DNA of 64,000 nucleotides from Phycisphaerae bacterium (GTDB lineage Bacteria; Planctomycetota; Phycisphaerae; Sedimentisphaerales; Anaerobacaceae): NCBI GenBank assembly GCA_028714255.1, contig JAQTMR010000004.1, positions 62,001 to 126,000 of the forward strand, read 5' to 3'. Shown piece by piece: positions 52,085 to 60,642 of this stretch (position 1 is its first letter; each line of letters starts with the position of its first letter). The notes under the pieces were generated by a model. It saw only the letters and a program-made list of their open reading frames with translations, ran no database searches and was not told where the DNA came from. The position numbers and the translations under genes were made by a program.

Positions 52085-52152
52085 TTTAATCCGTGTAAAT
52101 CTGTGTTAATCCGTGGTTAATTTTTCTCTGCGTCCTCCGCGGTGTGTAAAAC
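52085..52152. repeat. Dispersed intergenic element, ATCCGTG type
   Basis: Contains the motif AATCCGTGTAAATCTGTG followed by TTAATCCGTGGTTAATTTT, that is three near copies of ATCCGTG / ATCTGTG in 30 bases, then TCTGCGTCCTCCGCGG. I know such sequences as abundant dispersed intergenic repeats in diverse bacteria. Only one copy of this exact form is in the window. Confidence 0.55.
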
Positions 52153-52451
52153 TTCAACCAAAACCGTATCTACCCGCACACCAAAACCTGTCCTGAGCGC
52201 AGTCGAAGGGCCGGCTAATTTAAAAATTTTTTAATCCTTTTCTTCCCTCGAGTTACGAGAGACCAGCGACGAGCGACGATTACATTTTTCACTCCATTCG
52301 CGCATCTCGGCCCTTAATAAAGGAGGCTTTTTTTACATCTAAACATTATGAAACAACGAAACACAATTTTTATTTTTATATGTCTTTTATCGTCTATCTT
52401 CCCTCGTCCATCTTCTATCACCCCTTGTTTCTCTGTGCCCTCTGTGGCTAA

Positions 52452-52487
52452 CTTTTCTTTGTGCCTTAGAGTCTTCGTGGCTAAAAT
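52452..52487. repeat. Dispersed intergenic element, GTGCC...GTGGCTAAAAT type (copy 1)
   Basis: GTGCCTTAGAGTCTTCGTGG plus CTAAAAT. Aligned with the copy at 59315 it matches at 24 of 27 positions. The preceding bases (52431-52451) repeat the same words (GTGCCCTCTGTGGCTAA), so the element may itself be a degenerate tandem pair. Confidence 0.65.
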
Positions 52488-52583
52488 TCAATCAATCAAA
52501 ACAACTAAAATATGCAAAACGAACCCAAAACAAAGCCAATCAAACCCAATTCCAAAGCCCCGACCAAAATCGCGGAAAAAGAA

Positions 52584-52620
52584 AAAGCCGAGAGCTTGCC
52601 GCTCCCGGCTTTTGGTTTTT
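52584..52620. terminator. Bidirectional Rho-independent terminator
   Basis: AAAGCCG (52584-52590) pairs with CGGCTTT (52606-52612), with three further pairs (GAG/CTC) inside. On the minus strand the stem is followed by TTTTTCTTTTTCC, and on the plus strand by TTTTGGTTTTT. It lies 22 bases after the stop of the isomerase-like gene at 52642 and probably ends the leftward operon. Confidence 0.8.
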
Positions 52621-52641
52621 AGTGAAACAACCTAAAAAGAA

Positions 52642-53508
52642 TTACTTCGCTTTTACTTCAGCTTCGGTCTTCTTGAAGTATTCGACGCACTGGCTTATAT
52701 CGGGGATGGAATTTTCCCAGTTGTATTCGTATTCGATAGAGAACGTGCCCTTGAAATTCTGGCGGGCAAGCTCGGCGAGAATAGCCTTTATATCAGCCTT
52801 GCCTGTACCCCACGGTACGCAATGAGCATCCAGCGAGCCGAACTCGTTCATATCCTTGAGGTGGAGACTTATGATACGTCCTTCGAGTTTCTTCAGCGCT
52901 TCAACAGGGTTTATTCCCGAGCGCATCCAATGGCCTGTATCGGCGCAGGCGCCGATATATTTACTTCTGCCCTCGCAAACTTTCAATACCGTATTGGGGT
53001 CCCAATAATGGGTGGGCGGGGCGTGATTGTGAATGGCGAGGTTAATCTTGTATTCCTGACACAATTTGTCGAGCATATCGAAGGCATCTTCGGCAGGCTC
53101 GGCGTCGATTGTCTCGATACCCATCTGCTTTGCGAATTCGAATATCTTTCGGCAGCCCGCTTCGTCACCGGGCAGCTTCATCCATACACCGCAGTTGACC
53201 AGCTTGACTCCGGAGGCTTTAAGTTTATCTTTTATCTGCTGTTTTACTTCCGCAGACATATTAGGGTCGTAAACACTGCCGGGGTTGTCATTACTAATCT
53301 TCTGGTCCGGATATGCCTCTATGTAACCCAGGCCGAGAGATGCGGTTTTATCTATCGCTTCGTAAAACGTAAACATTTTGAACGACCATGCCTGGACGGC
53401 GAGCCGCCATGGGCCGGCCTTGCCTTTGGCGGCGGCCTGCGAACTCATACCCAAACCAGCAAACATCATCACAAACGAGATTAATACCAATGCTAATTTC
53501 TTATTCAT
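52642..53508 (-). CDS. Exported sugar-phosphate isomerase/epimerase-like protein
   Basis: A 288-residue TIM-barrel protein of the xylose-isomerase-like/AP endonuclease 2 superfamily, with an N-terminal signal peptide (about residues 1-27, ending SQAAA). Strand ends carry likely metal ligands: YIEAYPD (Glu), INLAIHNHAP (His), YIGACADTGHWM (D and H), IISLHLKDM (H), and FSIEYEYNWE (E). The family includes isomerases, epimerases and enzymes acting on 3-keto sugars. It is the last gene of the operon (19 bp after the oxidoreductase gene at 53528). A role in processing an oxidised sugar in the periplasm is likely but unproven. Confidence 0.75.
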   Translation of the reverse strand: MNKKLALVLISFVMMFAGLGMSSQAAAKGKAGPWRLAVQAWSFKMFTFYEAIDKTASLGLGYIEAYPDQKISNDNPGSVYDPNMSAEVKQQIKDKLKASGVKLVNCGVWMKLPGDEAGCRKIFEFAKQMGIETIDAEPAEDAFDMLDKLCQEYKINLAIHNHAPPTHYWDPNTVLKVCEGRSKYIGACADTGHWMRSGINPVEALKKLEGRIISLHLKDMNEFGSLDAHCVPWGTGKADIKAILAELARQNFKGTFSIEYEYNWENSIPDISQCVEYFKKTEAEVKAK

Positions 53509-53527
53509 TTTTTCCTTCTTTCTGTTT

Positions 53528-54985
53528 TTATAGTGACCAGCCGGAGCGATATTTAGTTTGGACGTATTTATTCGCCTCGGGCAGATTCGTTATTTTCATA
53601 TTTTTGCTGTCCCATTCGAGTCTCTGGCCTGGGAAACGCAATGCGATATTGCCCAGCAGAACCATTTCGGTGAACGGGCCTGAATAATCGAAATTCGAAC
53701 AAGCGGCAACGCCTCCTTTGCAGGCTTGTACCCAGTTTTGCTGGTGGCTTGTCTCGACTCTCGCGATGGTCTTCGGCGGGAGTTTGTAGGCCTTCATATT
53801 CGATTCGGGTATAATCCGCGGGCTGCCGCCGTACTGGCTATACCTTATTATGCCCTTATCGCCCCTGATGAAGCCATTGCTTTCGTCCTGTTCGAGCGGC
53901 CTGCCTGCTTCGAGTTCAACTGGTCTTTCCGGTTTCATTCCGCCATCGTACCAGGACAATTTAATAGGCCCTCTGCCGTCACGCGCGGCAAATTCGTAAC
54001 GTACTATGCTGGCGCGTGGGAAGGAATCTGTTTTTTCTTCTATGCTGCCCCACTTGACGCCTTTGACCATACGGGCATAGTGCGAAGCACAGGCTTCGAC
54101 AGCGACGGGGTTTTCAAGCTTGAGCGCCCAGAATGCGGGGTCAAGAACGTGACAAGCCATATCGCCCAGCGCGCCGCAGCCGAAATCCCACCAGCCTCGC
54201 CAGAAGCGAGGATGATACAGCGGATGGAACGACCGCTTCGGAGCGGGGCCGAGCCACAAATCCCAATCGAGCGTATTCGGAACGGGCGGTTTATCCGTTG
54301 GCTTGTCTATTCCCTGCGGCCAGATGGGTCTGTTTGTCCAGGCGTGTACCTCGCTGACGTTACCAATGGCGCCGTCGGCAATCCACTCACACACCAGCCT
54401 TGCGCCTTCGCCGGAATGGCCCTGATTACCCATCTGGGTAGCTACCTTATATTTTCGGGCGGCCTCTGTCAGCATACGGGCCTCATGGACCGAATGCGTC
54501 AGAGGTTTTTCCACATAAACGTGTTTGCCGAGCTGCATAGCAGCCATCGCAATTACGGCGTGAGAGTGGTCGGGCGTGGCAATGACTACCGCGTCAATAT
54601 CCTTTTGCTGTTCGAGCATTTTGCGGTAATCGCGATACCTTTTGGCCTTTGGGAACTGTTCGAACACGCTGGCGGCGTATTTGTCGTCCACATCGCACAG
54701 CGCGACAATATTCTCGCCGGACGTATCTTTAGGGAGGATTGCGCCTTCCCTTGTCAGCTCGAAGCCTCCGACATCGAGGATGTCTTTTTTGCCCTGTCCG
54801 CCGATGCCGACGGCCGCAACGTTTAATTTTTCGCTCGGGGGAGTATAACCCGGGCCTCCGAGTACATATCGCGGGACAATCGTAAACGCTGCCGCGGCAG
54901 CGGCTGCGCCGCGAACAAAATCACGCCGGGAAATCCCGTCACTGTTTCCGGAGTTTGACGTCGAAGTACTTTCACACTTTTTCAT
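53528..54985 (-). CDS. Tat-exported Gfo/Idh/MocA oxidoreductase
   Basis: A 485-residue enzyme with a Tat signal ([20 protein letters not shown]). The Rossmann domain has [13 protein letters not shown]; the catalytic region contains [16 protein letters not shown] (EKP) and a [24 protein letters not shown] motif with the family histidine. These large exported members are abundant in Planctomycetes and Bacteroidetes and are thought to hold NAD(H) and oxidise sugars or keto-sugars. It sits between the HEAT-repeat protein and the isomerase-like gene in the leftward operon. Confidence 0.83.
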   Translation of the reverse strand: MKKCESTSTSNSGNSDGISRRDFVRGAAAAAAAFTIVPRYVLGGPGYTPPSEKLNVAAVGIGGQGKKDILDVGGFELTREGAILPKDTSGENIVALCDVDDKYAASVFEQFPKAKRYRDYRKMLEQQKDIDAVVIATPDHSHAVIAMAAMQLGKHVYVEKPLTHSVHEARMLTEAARKYKVATQMGNQGHSGEGARLVCEWIADGAIGNVSEVHAWTNRPIWPQGIDKPTDKPPVPNTLDWDLWLGPAPKRSFHPLYHPRFWRGWWDFGCGALGDMACHVLDPAFWALKLENPVAVEACASHYARMVKGVKWGSIEEKTDSFPRASIVRYEFAARDGRGPIKLSWYDGGMKPERPVELEAGRPLEQDESNGFIRGDKGIIRYSQYGGSPRIIPESNMKAYKLPPKTIARVETSHQQNWVQACKGGVAACSNFDYSGPFTEMVLLGNIALRFPGQRLEWDSKNMKITNLPEANKYVQTKYRSGWSL

Positions 54986-55038
54986 ATTACCTCGTCCTTA
55001 AAAAATATTATAATGGGCCGAATTCGTTAATTAAACGC

Positions 55039-57135
55039 TCACTGCCCATCTATCAATTTCTGCAATTTCTTCCGCAGGGAATCACTTTTCGTTGTTTCGA
55101 GCACCTTTTTCAAAACAGCTTTGGTTTTATCCGGTTCGCTTTTTATCGTATCTTCTGCGATTTTCACCACGGCTGAACCGGCTTCTTTCTGCAAAGCCTC
55201 ATCATCCAGATACGCCGAGGTCATCTCCAGCGACTCAATCGCTTTTACGTTCGCCAAAGCTGATAATATCGTTTTCTTTTCATCGGTATTGACCGCCAGT
55301 TTCATCGCCTGGCCGTACATTTTTACGGTTTCTTCCGCCGAACGAGCGCTTTCAAGTCCAATTAAGCGCACATAGCCCCGCAGCGCCAGTGTCCGGCGCA
55401 CCTGGTCGCCGGAGTTCCTGGCCGTTTCGAGCAAATTATCTGCCGGGGCGGCGTTGGGCCAGTCGCCCAAGGCGCGAATGACGGTGGTCTGCACATCTGC
55501 ATTGTCGTCCTTTAAGGCCTTTTGCAATACGCCGAGAGCGCTATTGTCCCCAAGGCCTCCGAGTATTCTAAGCATCGCGCATCGGAGATTGACTTCCTTA
55601 ACGGAATCAATCACGCCCAACACGGCAGCTGTACCTTCGCTTGTGCTGTCAGATTTATGGGACACGGTAATAACGGTTTTCTCGGCTTCTGCCAGTTCGG
55701 TTTCATTTTGGGAATTTTTTAAGACCTTGACCAGTTCCGGTACATTCGCCGGTGTTGCAATATCTCCTAAGGCCTTGAGCGATTCGAGCCTTACTTTGTC
55801 GTCCGTGTCCTGCGCGGTTTTCAGTAAAGTTTCCAGGGCTTCGCGAATATTGCGCCGCCCTACACTGCGAATCAGCTCAATTTTGACTTTGGGCTCGGCC
55901 TGTGAAATACTTGTCACGATGGTTTCGTCAACGCCGGGGCCATTTAAAAGACAGAGACTCTCGCGGGCGGTTTGGCTTTCTGCCTCATCCGCAGTTGCCG
56001 CAGTTTGAGCCAGAAGAACAACCATCGAAGCGTTTCCAAGCGATGCCAATGCCTTTAAAGCTGCTATGCGAACTTCTTTTTGCGGAGCCTTGGCGGCAGT
56101 AACAACCACGGGCAAAACGGAAGTGTCCTTGCGGTCGGCAAGAGCCGAGAGCAATTGCACCTGTCCGGCTGGCGAGAGGTTCGGCATCTCCGCCGCGACG
56201 GCCTGTGCCACTTCCGCCGCGGGTATTAGTCTTATAAAACTAATCGCTTCGGCCTGCATAGCGGGGTCACTGCCTTTAAGAACATCAACAACCAGACCGA
56301 CCGCCTTTTCCGGCTCGGCGGTAATCATACCTTCCAGAGCGGCAGAACGAATTTGGGTCGGCTCGGAGGGGACATATAATTGCCTGTAAATAGCCAATGC
56401 TGCGCTTTTATTTCCCGAAGCCGCGAACTTATCGGCACAGGCCAGATAAGCTTCTACCAAAACCGTGTGCCGGTCGCCCGAGGACCGCTTCAGAGCCTCG
56501 TTTAGTTTTGCAGCGGCGGCCTGGCCTGCGATTTTGCCGAGAGCAGCTGCCGCGGCCTGTGCGATTTCCTTATCGGGGTCACTCAACAGCTTACTTAGAG
56601 GCATCACCGCAGCTTCGTCGCCGCGCTCTGCCAACGAATTGATTATCCCGGCTTTTATTTTGCCGCTGGTTTTATCCAAAGCGATGTTCAACACATCATC
56701 AACCGCCGGGTCCTGTATCCGTTCGAGGGCGTAGCGGGCCATATCAGAGGTATCCGGGCTGGTCAGCATTTTATCGAGTGTGGGTACGGACTCTTTTGTG
56801 CCGATAACGCTCAACTGTCTGCAGACGAATTGCTTGCCGGTCAATGTCGCATCCGAGCAGAGAAACACCAGCAGGCGTTTCTCGATTTGTTTGAGAAGCT
56901 CGGGCGAACCGTGCGCTTCACGAATAATATCCGCCAGCTTGATAAGGCTCTCCCTGCTCTGGCCGAATTCGTAGGCGGCAATTTTCTCCAGCTGCTTATC
57001 TAATTCCTGCAGCTGCGGCGGAATAGACGCAGCCGTATTCTCCGCTGCCGAGGTCTGGCCTACAGAAGCAAAACAGAAAATAATAAACAAACCGGCGACA
57101 ACTCTTAAGGAGACGAATAGTTTTGGGTTTTCCAT
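55039..57135 (-). CDS. Exported HEAT-repeat protein
   Basis: A 698-residue protein with an N-terminal signal peptide (about residues 1-31, ending TSAAE). The body is an alpha-solenoid of HEAT/PBS-lyase-type repeats, each about 30 residues: PLSKLLSDPDKEIAQAAAAALGKI, VVTAAKAPQKEVRIAALKALASLG, LLKTAQDTDDKVRLESLKALGDIA and LQKALKDDNADVQTTVIRALGDWP. The ATG at 57135 is chosen over a TTG nine codons upstream since AAGGA lies just before it. Such exported solenoids in Planctomycetes often accompany sugar oxidoreductases; they may act as scaffolds. No enzymatic motif is visible. Confidence 0.78.
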   Translation of the reverse strand: MENPKLFVSLRVVAGLFIIFCFASVGQTSAAENTAASIPPQLQELDKQLEKIAAYEFGQSRESLIKLADIIREAHGSPELLKQIEKRLLVFLCSDATLTGKQFVCRQLSVIGTKESVPTLDKMLTSPDTSDMARYALERIQDPAVDDVLNIALDKTSGKIKAGIINSLAERGDEAAVMPLSKLLSDPDKEIAQAAAAALGKIAGQAAAAKLNEALKRSSGDRHTVLVEAYLACADKFAASGNKSAALAIYRQLYVPSEPTQIRSAALEGMITAEPEKAVGLVVDVLKGSDPAMQAEAISFIRLIPAAEVAQAVAAEMPNLSPAGQVQLLSALADRKDTSVLPVVVTAAKAPQKEVRIAALKALASLGNASMVVLLAQTAATADEAESQTARESLCLLNGPGVDETIVTSISQAEPKVKIELIRSVGRRNIREALETLLKTAQDTDDKVRLESLKALGDIATPANVPELVKVLKNSQNETELAEAEKTVITVSHKSDSTSEGTAAVLGVIDSVKEVNLRCAMLRILGGLGDNSALGVLQKALKDDNADVQTTVIRALGDWPNAAPADNLLETARNSGDQVRRTLALRGYVRLIGLESARSAEETVKMYGQAMKLAVNTDEKKTILSALANVKAIESLEMTSAYLDDEALQKEAGSAVVKIAEDTIKSEPDKTKAVLKKVLETTKSDSLRKKLQKLIDGQ

Positions 57136-57260
57136 TTCATTCCTTTCCAAACGCTGTATCAAAAGCGACTTGTGAGGGTTGGAGGCATTCTAAAAGATTG
57201 AATTCGTTAATTCAACACAAAAATCAAGGCAACTATTTCCCATCGGCGTCAGTTCGCCGA

Positions 57261-58215
57261 CTATTCAGTGGGCAAACTTTTACGGGTGCGAACTTCTGTC
57301 TCCGTTGGGAAATCATCGGGCACTTTCTGCGTAACTTTGCCGGTTGCCGCCCATTCGGCACCGCGCTGGAACGTTACGATAAAACCGACGCACTCGATAG
57401 CGGGCGAAAAAGGCTTCTTGAAATGAACGTGGCCCATGGTTGTGTGAAAAACCCTGCCCTTGCCGTAATTAACCGTAAACAGGACAGGCTCGTGCTGGCC
57501 TGTGCCCACGCCTTTGGGTTCGGAGTACGCGGTCGCGAGGATGGTGAGGTTTTTGGCAGGGCCGCGGAGCTTGCCGTAAAGCTCGTCTTTGGCGTGCATC
57601 CATTTTTCGGGCAAACCTTTGGTGACGGGGTGGTCGCTGACGCGGTTTATGACCTGAAACGCATGAGCCGGCCCGTGCGAGCCAGCCAGGCCGGGCGAAT
57701 TATCGAAAACAGTCTTGCCGTCTTTCCAAATAAACTAAGGGGCCTGCATTTGCATCGCGCTCACCCCAGCCGGCAAGGCCGATTATCTCGTTATACTCTT
57801 TCCATTTCGGGAAAGAATTATTTGACGAATGGTAAATGACAACGCCGCCGCCGGAGGAGACGTAATCGGCGAAGGCTTTTTTGGTTTCTTCGGGCCAGTC
57901 GGGGTCGTCAACATCATCGTAGTCAACCACGACGACGTTGTAGTCAGCGAAAGAAGGCTTGAAATTCTTCACGCCTTCGTCGCCGGGCAAAGGTTTAGCA
58001 ACGTCAACCTTGAAAAGCCCCGTCTCTTCGAGATATTGCTTCAATATCGGGCTGCTGACCTGCCAATTGTGCCACGGGCCCATTCGGCCGGTCACGATAA
58101 GTGCCTTTAAGCTGGTAGTTTCGGATGCTTCCAAATTACCTCCGGCTATAATTAAATAAAAAATAGTAATTACGATTATAGTTTTAGTTATCAGTTTCAT
58201 TTTATCTCTTTTCAT
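57261..58215 (-). pseudogene. ThuA-like protein gene, split by a frameshift
   Basis: Two adjacent open frames on the minus strand together make one ThuA-like protein. The first (58215-57700) has a signal peptide and a domain with LKALIVTGRMGPWHNWQVS, VVVVDYDDVDDPDW and GGGVVIYHSSNNSF. It ends GPLVYLERRQDCFR-stop. In the next frame the sequence continues as WKDGKTVFDNSPGLAGSHGP, then HAFQVINRVSDHPVTKGLP and EKWMHAKDELYGKLRGP, to 57261. The break falls in a TTT run (57728-57731 on the plus strand): removing one T restores V-Y-W-K-D-G-K. ThuA-like proteins are implicated in 3-keto-disaccharide metabolism. The gene start overlaps the upstream isomerase-like stop (ATGA). Frameshift by mutation or sequencing error cannot be distinguished here. 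Confidence 0.8.
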
Positions 58216-59213
58216 TTCTTTTCAAACGCCGCGTCAAAAGCAACCTGCGAGGGCTTGAAGTCCGCCTTTTTGATAAACCGGCAGGCCTCTTCTGCGCCGT
58301 GTTCGCGGTCCATTCTGCTGTCTTCCCACTCAATCGAAAGCGGCCCCTGATAGCCGACGTCGTTTAACGCGACGATAATCTCCTCGAAGTTTATGTCCCC
58401 GTGACCTATCGAACGGAAATCCCAGTATCTTCTCGGGTCGGCAAATTCCGTATGTCCGCCGAAGACGCCGACCGTGCCGTCACCGTGTCCCCACCACGCG
58501 TCCTTCATATGCGTATGGAAAATCCGATTGCCAAATGTGCGGATGAATTTAACATAATCGACGCCCTGATAGCCGAAATGGCTGGGGTCGTAATTAAAAC
58601 CGAATGCGGGGTGGTTCTTCACCGCTTCCAATGCTCTCTGCGCCGAGGCGATATCAAATGCTATCTCGGTCGGGTGAACTTCCAGCGCGAACTTGATACC
58701 CTTTGCCTTGAACGCGTCGAGTATCGGTTTGAATCGTTTGCCGAAATCCTTAAAGCCCGCGTCTATCATCTTAGGCGAAGCAGGCGGGAAGGAATAAACC
58801 ATATGCCAAATCGAGCTGCCTGTGAAACCATTAACGACTTTGACGCCAAGTTTCTTCGCGGCCTTGGCAGTATCGATTAGCTTTTGAGCGGCCCTTTGCC
58901 GAACACCTTCCGGGTCGCCATCGCCCCATACGTCCGGCGGCAATATCGATTTATGCCGCTCGTCTATATTATCGCATATTGCCTGTCCGACTAAATGCGC
59001 GGATATGGCATAGACCGAAAGCCCGTGCTTTTTGAGCATCTTCAGTTTCGCCTCGCAATATTTATCATCGGCAAGGGCCTTATCGACCTCGAAGTGGTCG
59101 CCCCAGCAGGCCAGCTCCAATCCGTCAAATCCCCAGCTTGCCGCCTTCTTGGCTAATACTTCGAGCGGCAAATCCGCCCACTGTCCGGTGAATAGAGTTA
59201 CAGGTCGAGCCAT
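58212..59213 (-). CDS. Sugar-phosphate isomerase/epimerase-like TIM-barrel protein
   Basis: A 333-residue xylose-isomerase-like TIM-barrel protein without signal peptide. Likely metal-site residues at strand ends are [10 protein letters not shown] (Glu), [11 protein letters not shown] (E and H), [10 protein letters not shown] (D and H), [12 protein letters not shown] (H) and [11 protein letters not shown] (E). The family interconverts or dehydrates sugars and keto-sugars. It heads the leftward operon: its stop overlaps the ThuA-like start by four bases. The substrate is unknown; sugar 3-keto intermediates fit the neighbours. Confidence 0.8.
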   Translation of the reverse strand: MARPVTLFTGQWADLPLEVLAKKAASWGFDGLELACWGDHFEVDKALADDKYCEAKLKMLKKHGLSVYAISAHLVGQAICDNIDERHKSILPPDVWGDGDPEGVRQRAAQKLIDTAKAAKKLGVKVVNGFTGSSIWHMVYSFPPASPKMIDAGFKDFGKRFKPILDAFKAKGIKFALEVHPTEIAFDIASAQRALEAVKNHPAFGFNYDPSHFGYQGVDYVKFIRTFGNRIFHTHMKDAWWGHGDGTVGVFGGHTEFADPRRYWDFRSIGHGDINFEEIIVALNDVGYQGPLSIEWEDSRMDREHGAEEACRFIKKADFKPSQVAFDAAFEKK

Positions 59214-59238
59214 TTTTTTTCTCCTTAACCAAAAGTCA

Positions 59239-59275
59239 TTGCGAGTCCCGACGCTGTTTGTCGGGACGAAGCAAT
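59239..59275. repeat. Nested inverted repeat of the ATTGCGAG...GCAAT family
   Basis: Outer arms ATTGC (59239-59243) and GCAAT (59271-59275) enclose an inner perfect hairpin TCCCGAC/GTCGGGA (59246-59252 with 59260-59266). The outer arms and flanks ATTGCGAG...CAATCT match the units in the tandem repeat at 50761, but the inside differs, so copies share their ends and vary in the middle. Confidence 0.6.
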
Positions 59276-59314
59276 CTTAAATAACTTAAAACTCAACACT
59301 AACAACTTAAAACT

Positions 59315-59348
59315 CTTTTCGTGCCTTGGTGTCTTAGTGGCTAAAATC
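59315..59348. repeat. Dispersed intergenic element, GTGCC...GTGGCTAAAAT type (copy 2)
   Basis: GTGCCTTGGTGTCTTAGTGG plus CTAAAAT, 24 of 27 positions identical to the copy at 52452. It lies in the 244-bp gap upstream of the isomerase-like operon, next to the nested inverted repeat. Confidence 0.65.
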
Positions 59349-59457
59349 TACCCTTTCCCCTCGCACTTATCAAGCGTTTTTCCTGTTGCCCATTTAGGTG
59401 CATTCTGTTACATTTATAGCACATTTCAAAAATATCTTTGGAAAATGAGGTAGTTCG

Positions 59458-59922
59458 ATGTCAATTGTATGGCTGTTACTTTTACTGGTTCCACTCTTCT
59501 TATATTTAGCGCTGATGGAAAGACGTGATAAGAAGCGTGAGAAAAAGTTTGTCGAGCACCTTAAAGAGGAGGCATCTGGGTCCCCTGAGAAGCTACGTCT
59601 AATTGAAATATATGAAATAGAGACCAACCTAGTCAATAAGATAACAGACAAGATGTTTTGTATCCTATCCGACGAAGGCAAAGACGACTTTTATGCAGGA
59701 GCGTTCAAGGAGGACTACAAGCCGGGGAAAGAAGAGCTGTCCGAGTGCCTCTTAGAGTATGGATACCAACCTAATATGTTCGATGATAAAGTATCAAATA
59801 TGGTTAAAAAGCTAGCACATGACCCTGACTTAGCCTTTCTTCTCAAACATGGCGTTCGTAAGGAAGCGCAGCTCAGACATCAACTAAAACTTAAAACAAA
59901 AGAATTGGATAAAGAGAAATAA
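59458..59922 (+). CDS. Orphan small membrane-anchored protein, unknown
   Basis: A 154-residue protein I do not recognise. It begins with one transmembrane helix (IVWLLLLLVPLFLYLAL, residues 3-19), followed by a strongly basic stop-transfer stretch (ERRDKKREKK). The rest is a charged, mostly helical domain (LRLIEIYEIETNLVNKITDKM, KPGKEELSECLLEYGYQP, KEAQLRHQLKLKTKELDKEK). A GAGG-containing ribosome site precedes the ATG. It is on the plus strand within a leftward sugar operon, so it looks inserted. No partner; base composition is slightly more AT-rich than neighbours. Confidence 0.5.
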   Translation: MSIVWLLLLLVPLFLYLALMERRDKKREKKFVEHLKEEASGSPEKLRLIEIYEIETNLVNKITDKMFCILSDEGKDDFYAGAFKEDYKPGKEELSECLLEYGYQPNMFDDKVSNMVKKLAHDPDLAFLLKHGVRKEAQLRHQLKLKTKELDKEK

Positions 59923-60083
59923 ACAGTGCAATTCTCTACGCACGGTTTTCGCCATCCTACAAATTTTAAATTCCACACGGCGATGCACGCATAACGACGT
60001 GTGAATACGCCGGGCTTCCGGATCAGAATTCACCGGAACGATTAAGAACAGGGGCGGTGGTAGCCATCCACCAGATTGGCCGG

Positions 60084-60614
60084 TTAGCCCAATCCTGCCC
60101 TTTCGGCTTCATGCCTAACCACTTGGGCCAACTCCATCTCGAAGTTTGGAATTGGGGTTCCTTTGTCGAATTTCGTTTGGTTCTGATACGCCATAACCTC
60201 GAGTACACAGTTCCAGTATCCATCCTCTTTTAGTCCCTTCGCATACAGGAACAGGAACTTCTTAGCCCCCAATTCGCGCCACTGTACGATATGTACCGCC
60301 TCATGGAAATGATCCGATTCGGAGTCACGTAGTGAAGAGTCAATGAAAAAAAAGTCTTTGTAGGTGATTCCCCAATAGCTACCATGCTCGAAATCGTTGA
60401 ACCCACTGACACCAAGTTGTTCAAGAGGAGGGGTGATCACTTTGGGAACGTATGCAACCTGTGTGGTCTGCAAGGTACTATGTGAGAAATAAAGACCGAG
60501 TCTTGAGAACCCCCTTGTAGCCAGAGGTACGGCGACTTCCCGATGTGCACTGATGTATCCATCTATCCACGCTTCAACGCGCGGTAGTGCCGATTCTAAT
60601 TCCCTAAGATCCAA
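60084..60614 (-). CDS. Orphan protein with an HExxH zinc-metallopeptidase-like motif
   Basis: A 176-residue protein without signal peptide. It contains HEAVHIVQW (H104, E105, H108), the HExxH zinc-binding and catalytic pair of zincin peptidases. A possible third ligand is Glu139 in CVLEVMAYQNQ, 31 residues later, as in gluzincins. The N-terminal half (LPRVEAWIDGYISAHREVAV ... FNDFEHGSYWGI) is unassigned. No known family is recognised. The motif context matches a real helix (SDHFHEAVHIVQWRELG), not a chance string. It is an isolated gene between sugar-oxidation genes on the same strand. Confidence 0.5.
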   Translation of the reverse strand: MDLRELESALPRVEAWIDGYISAHREVAVPLATRGFSRLGLYFSHSTLQTTQVAYVPKVITPPLEQLGVSGFNDFEHGSYWGITYKDFFFIDSSLRDSESDHFHEAVHIVQWRELGAKKFLFLYAKGLKEDGYWNCVLEVMAYQNQTKFDKGTPIPNFEMELAQVVRHEAERAGLG

Positions 60615-60642
60615 TCCATATCTCCTATGTGATTCTCTCTAC

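Larger units (their letters stand above)
52001..52641. other. 641-bp intergenic stretch with dispersed word-like repeats
   Basis: No gene is supported. An open frame at 52348-52635 reads through low-complexity and repeat sequence and is rejected. The stretch contains an AATCCGTGTAAATCTGTGTTAATCCG-type element (52085-52152), a GAGCGCAGTCGAAGG element (52195-52209), a GTGCC...GTGGCTAA element (52431-52490), a long TTTAAAAATTTTTTAA segment and, at the right end, the terminator of the sugar-oxidation operon. Confidence 0.6.

Noticed and set aside
52348-52635. Open frame of 95 codons
   Set aside because: It reads through dispersed repeats and the operon terminator; no family resemblance.
59989-60089. 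Integron attC-like ends beside the HExxH gene (GCATAAC at 59989, GTTAGCC at 60083 overlapping the stop)
   Set aside because: Both ends differ by a base from the core consensus, the inner boxes are not complementary, no second site lies upstream of the gene, and no integrase is in the window.
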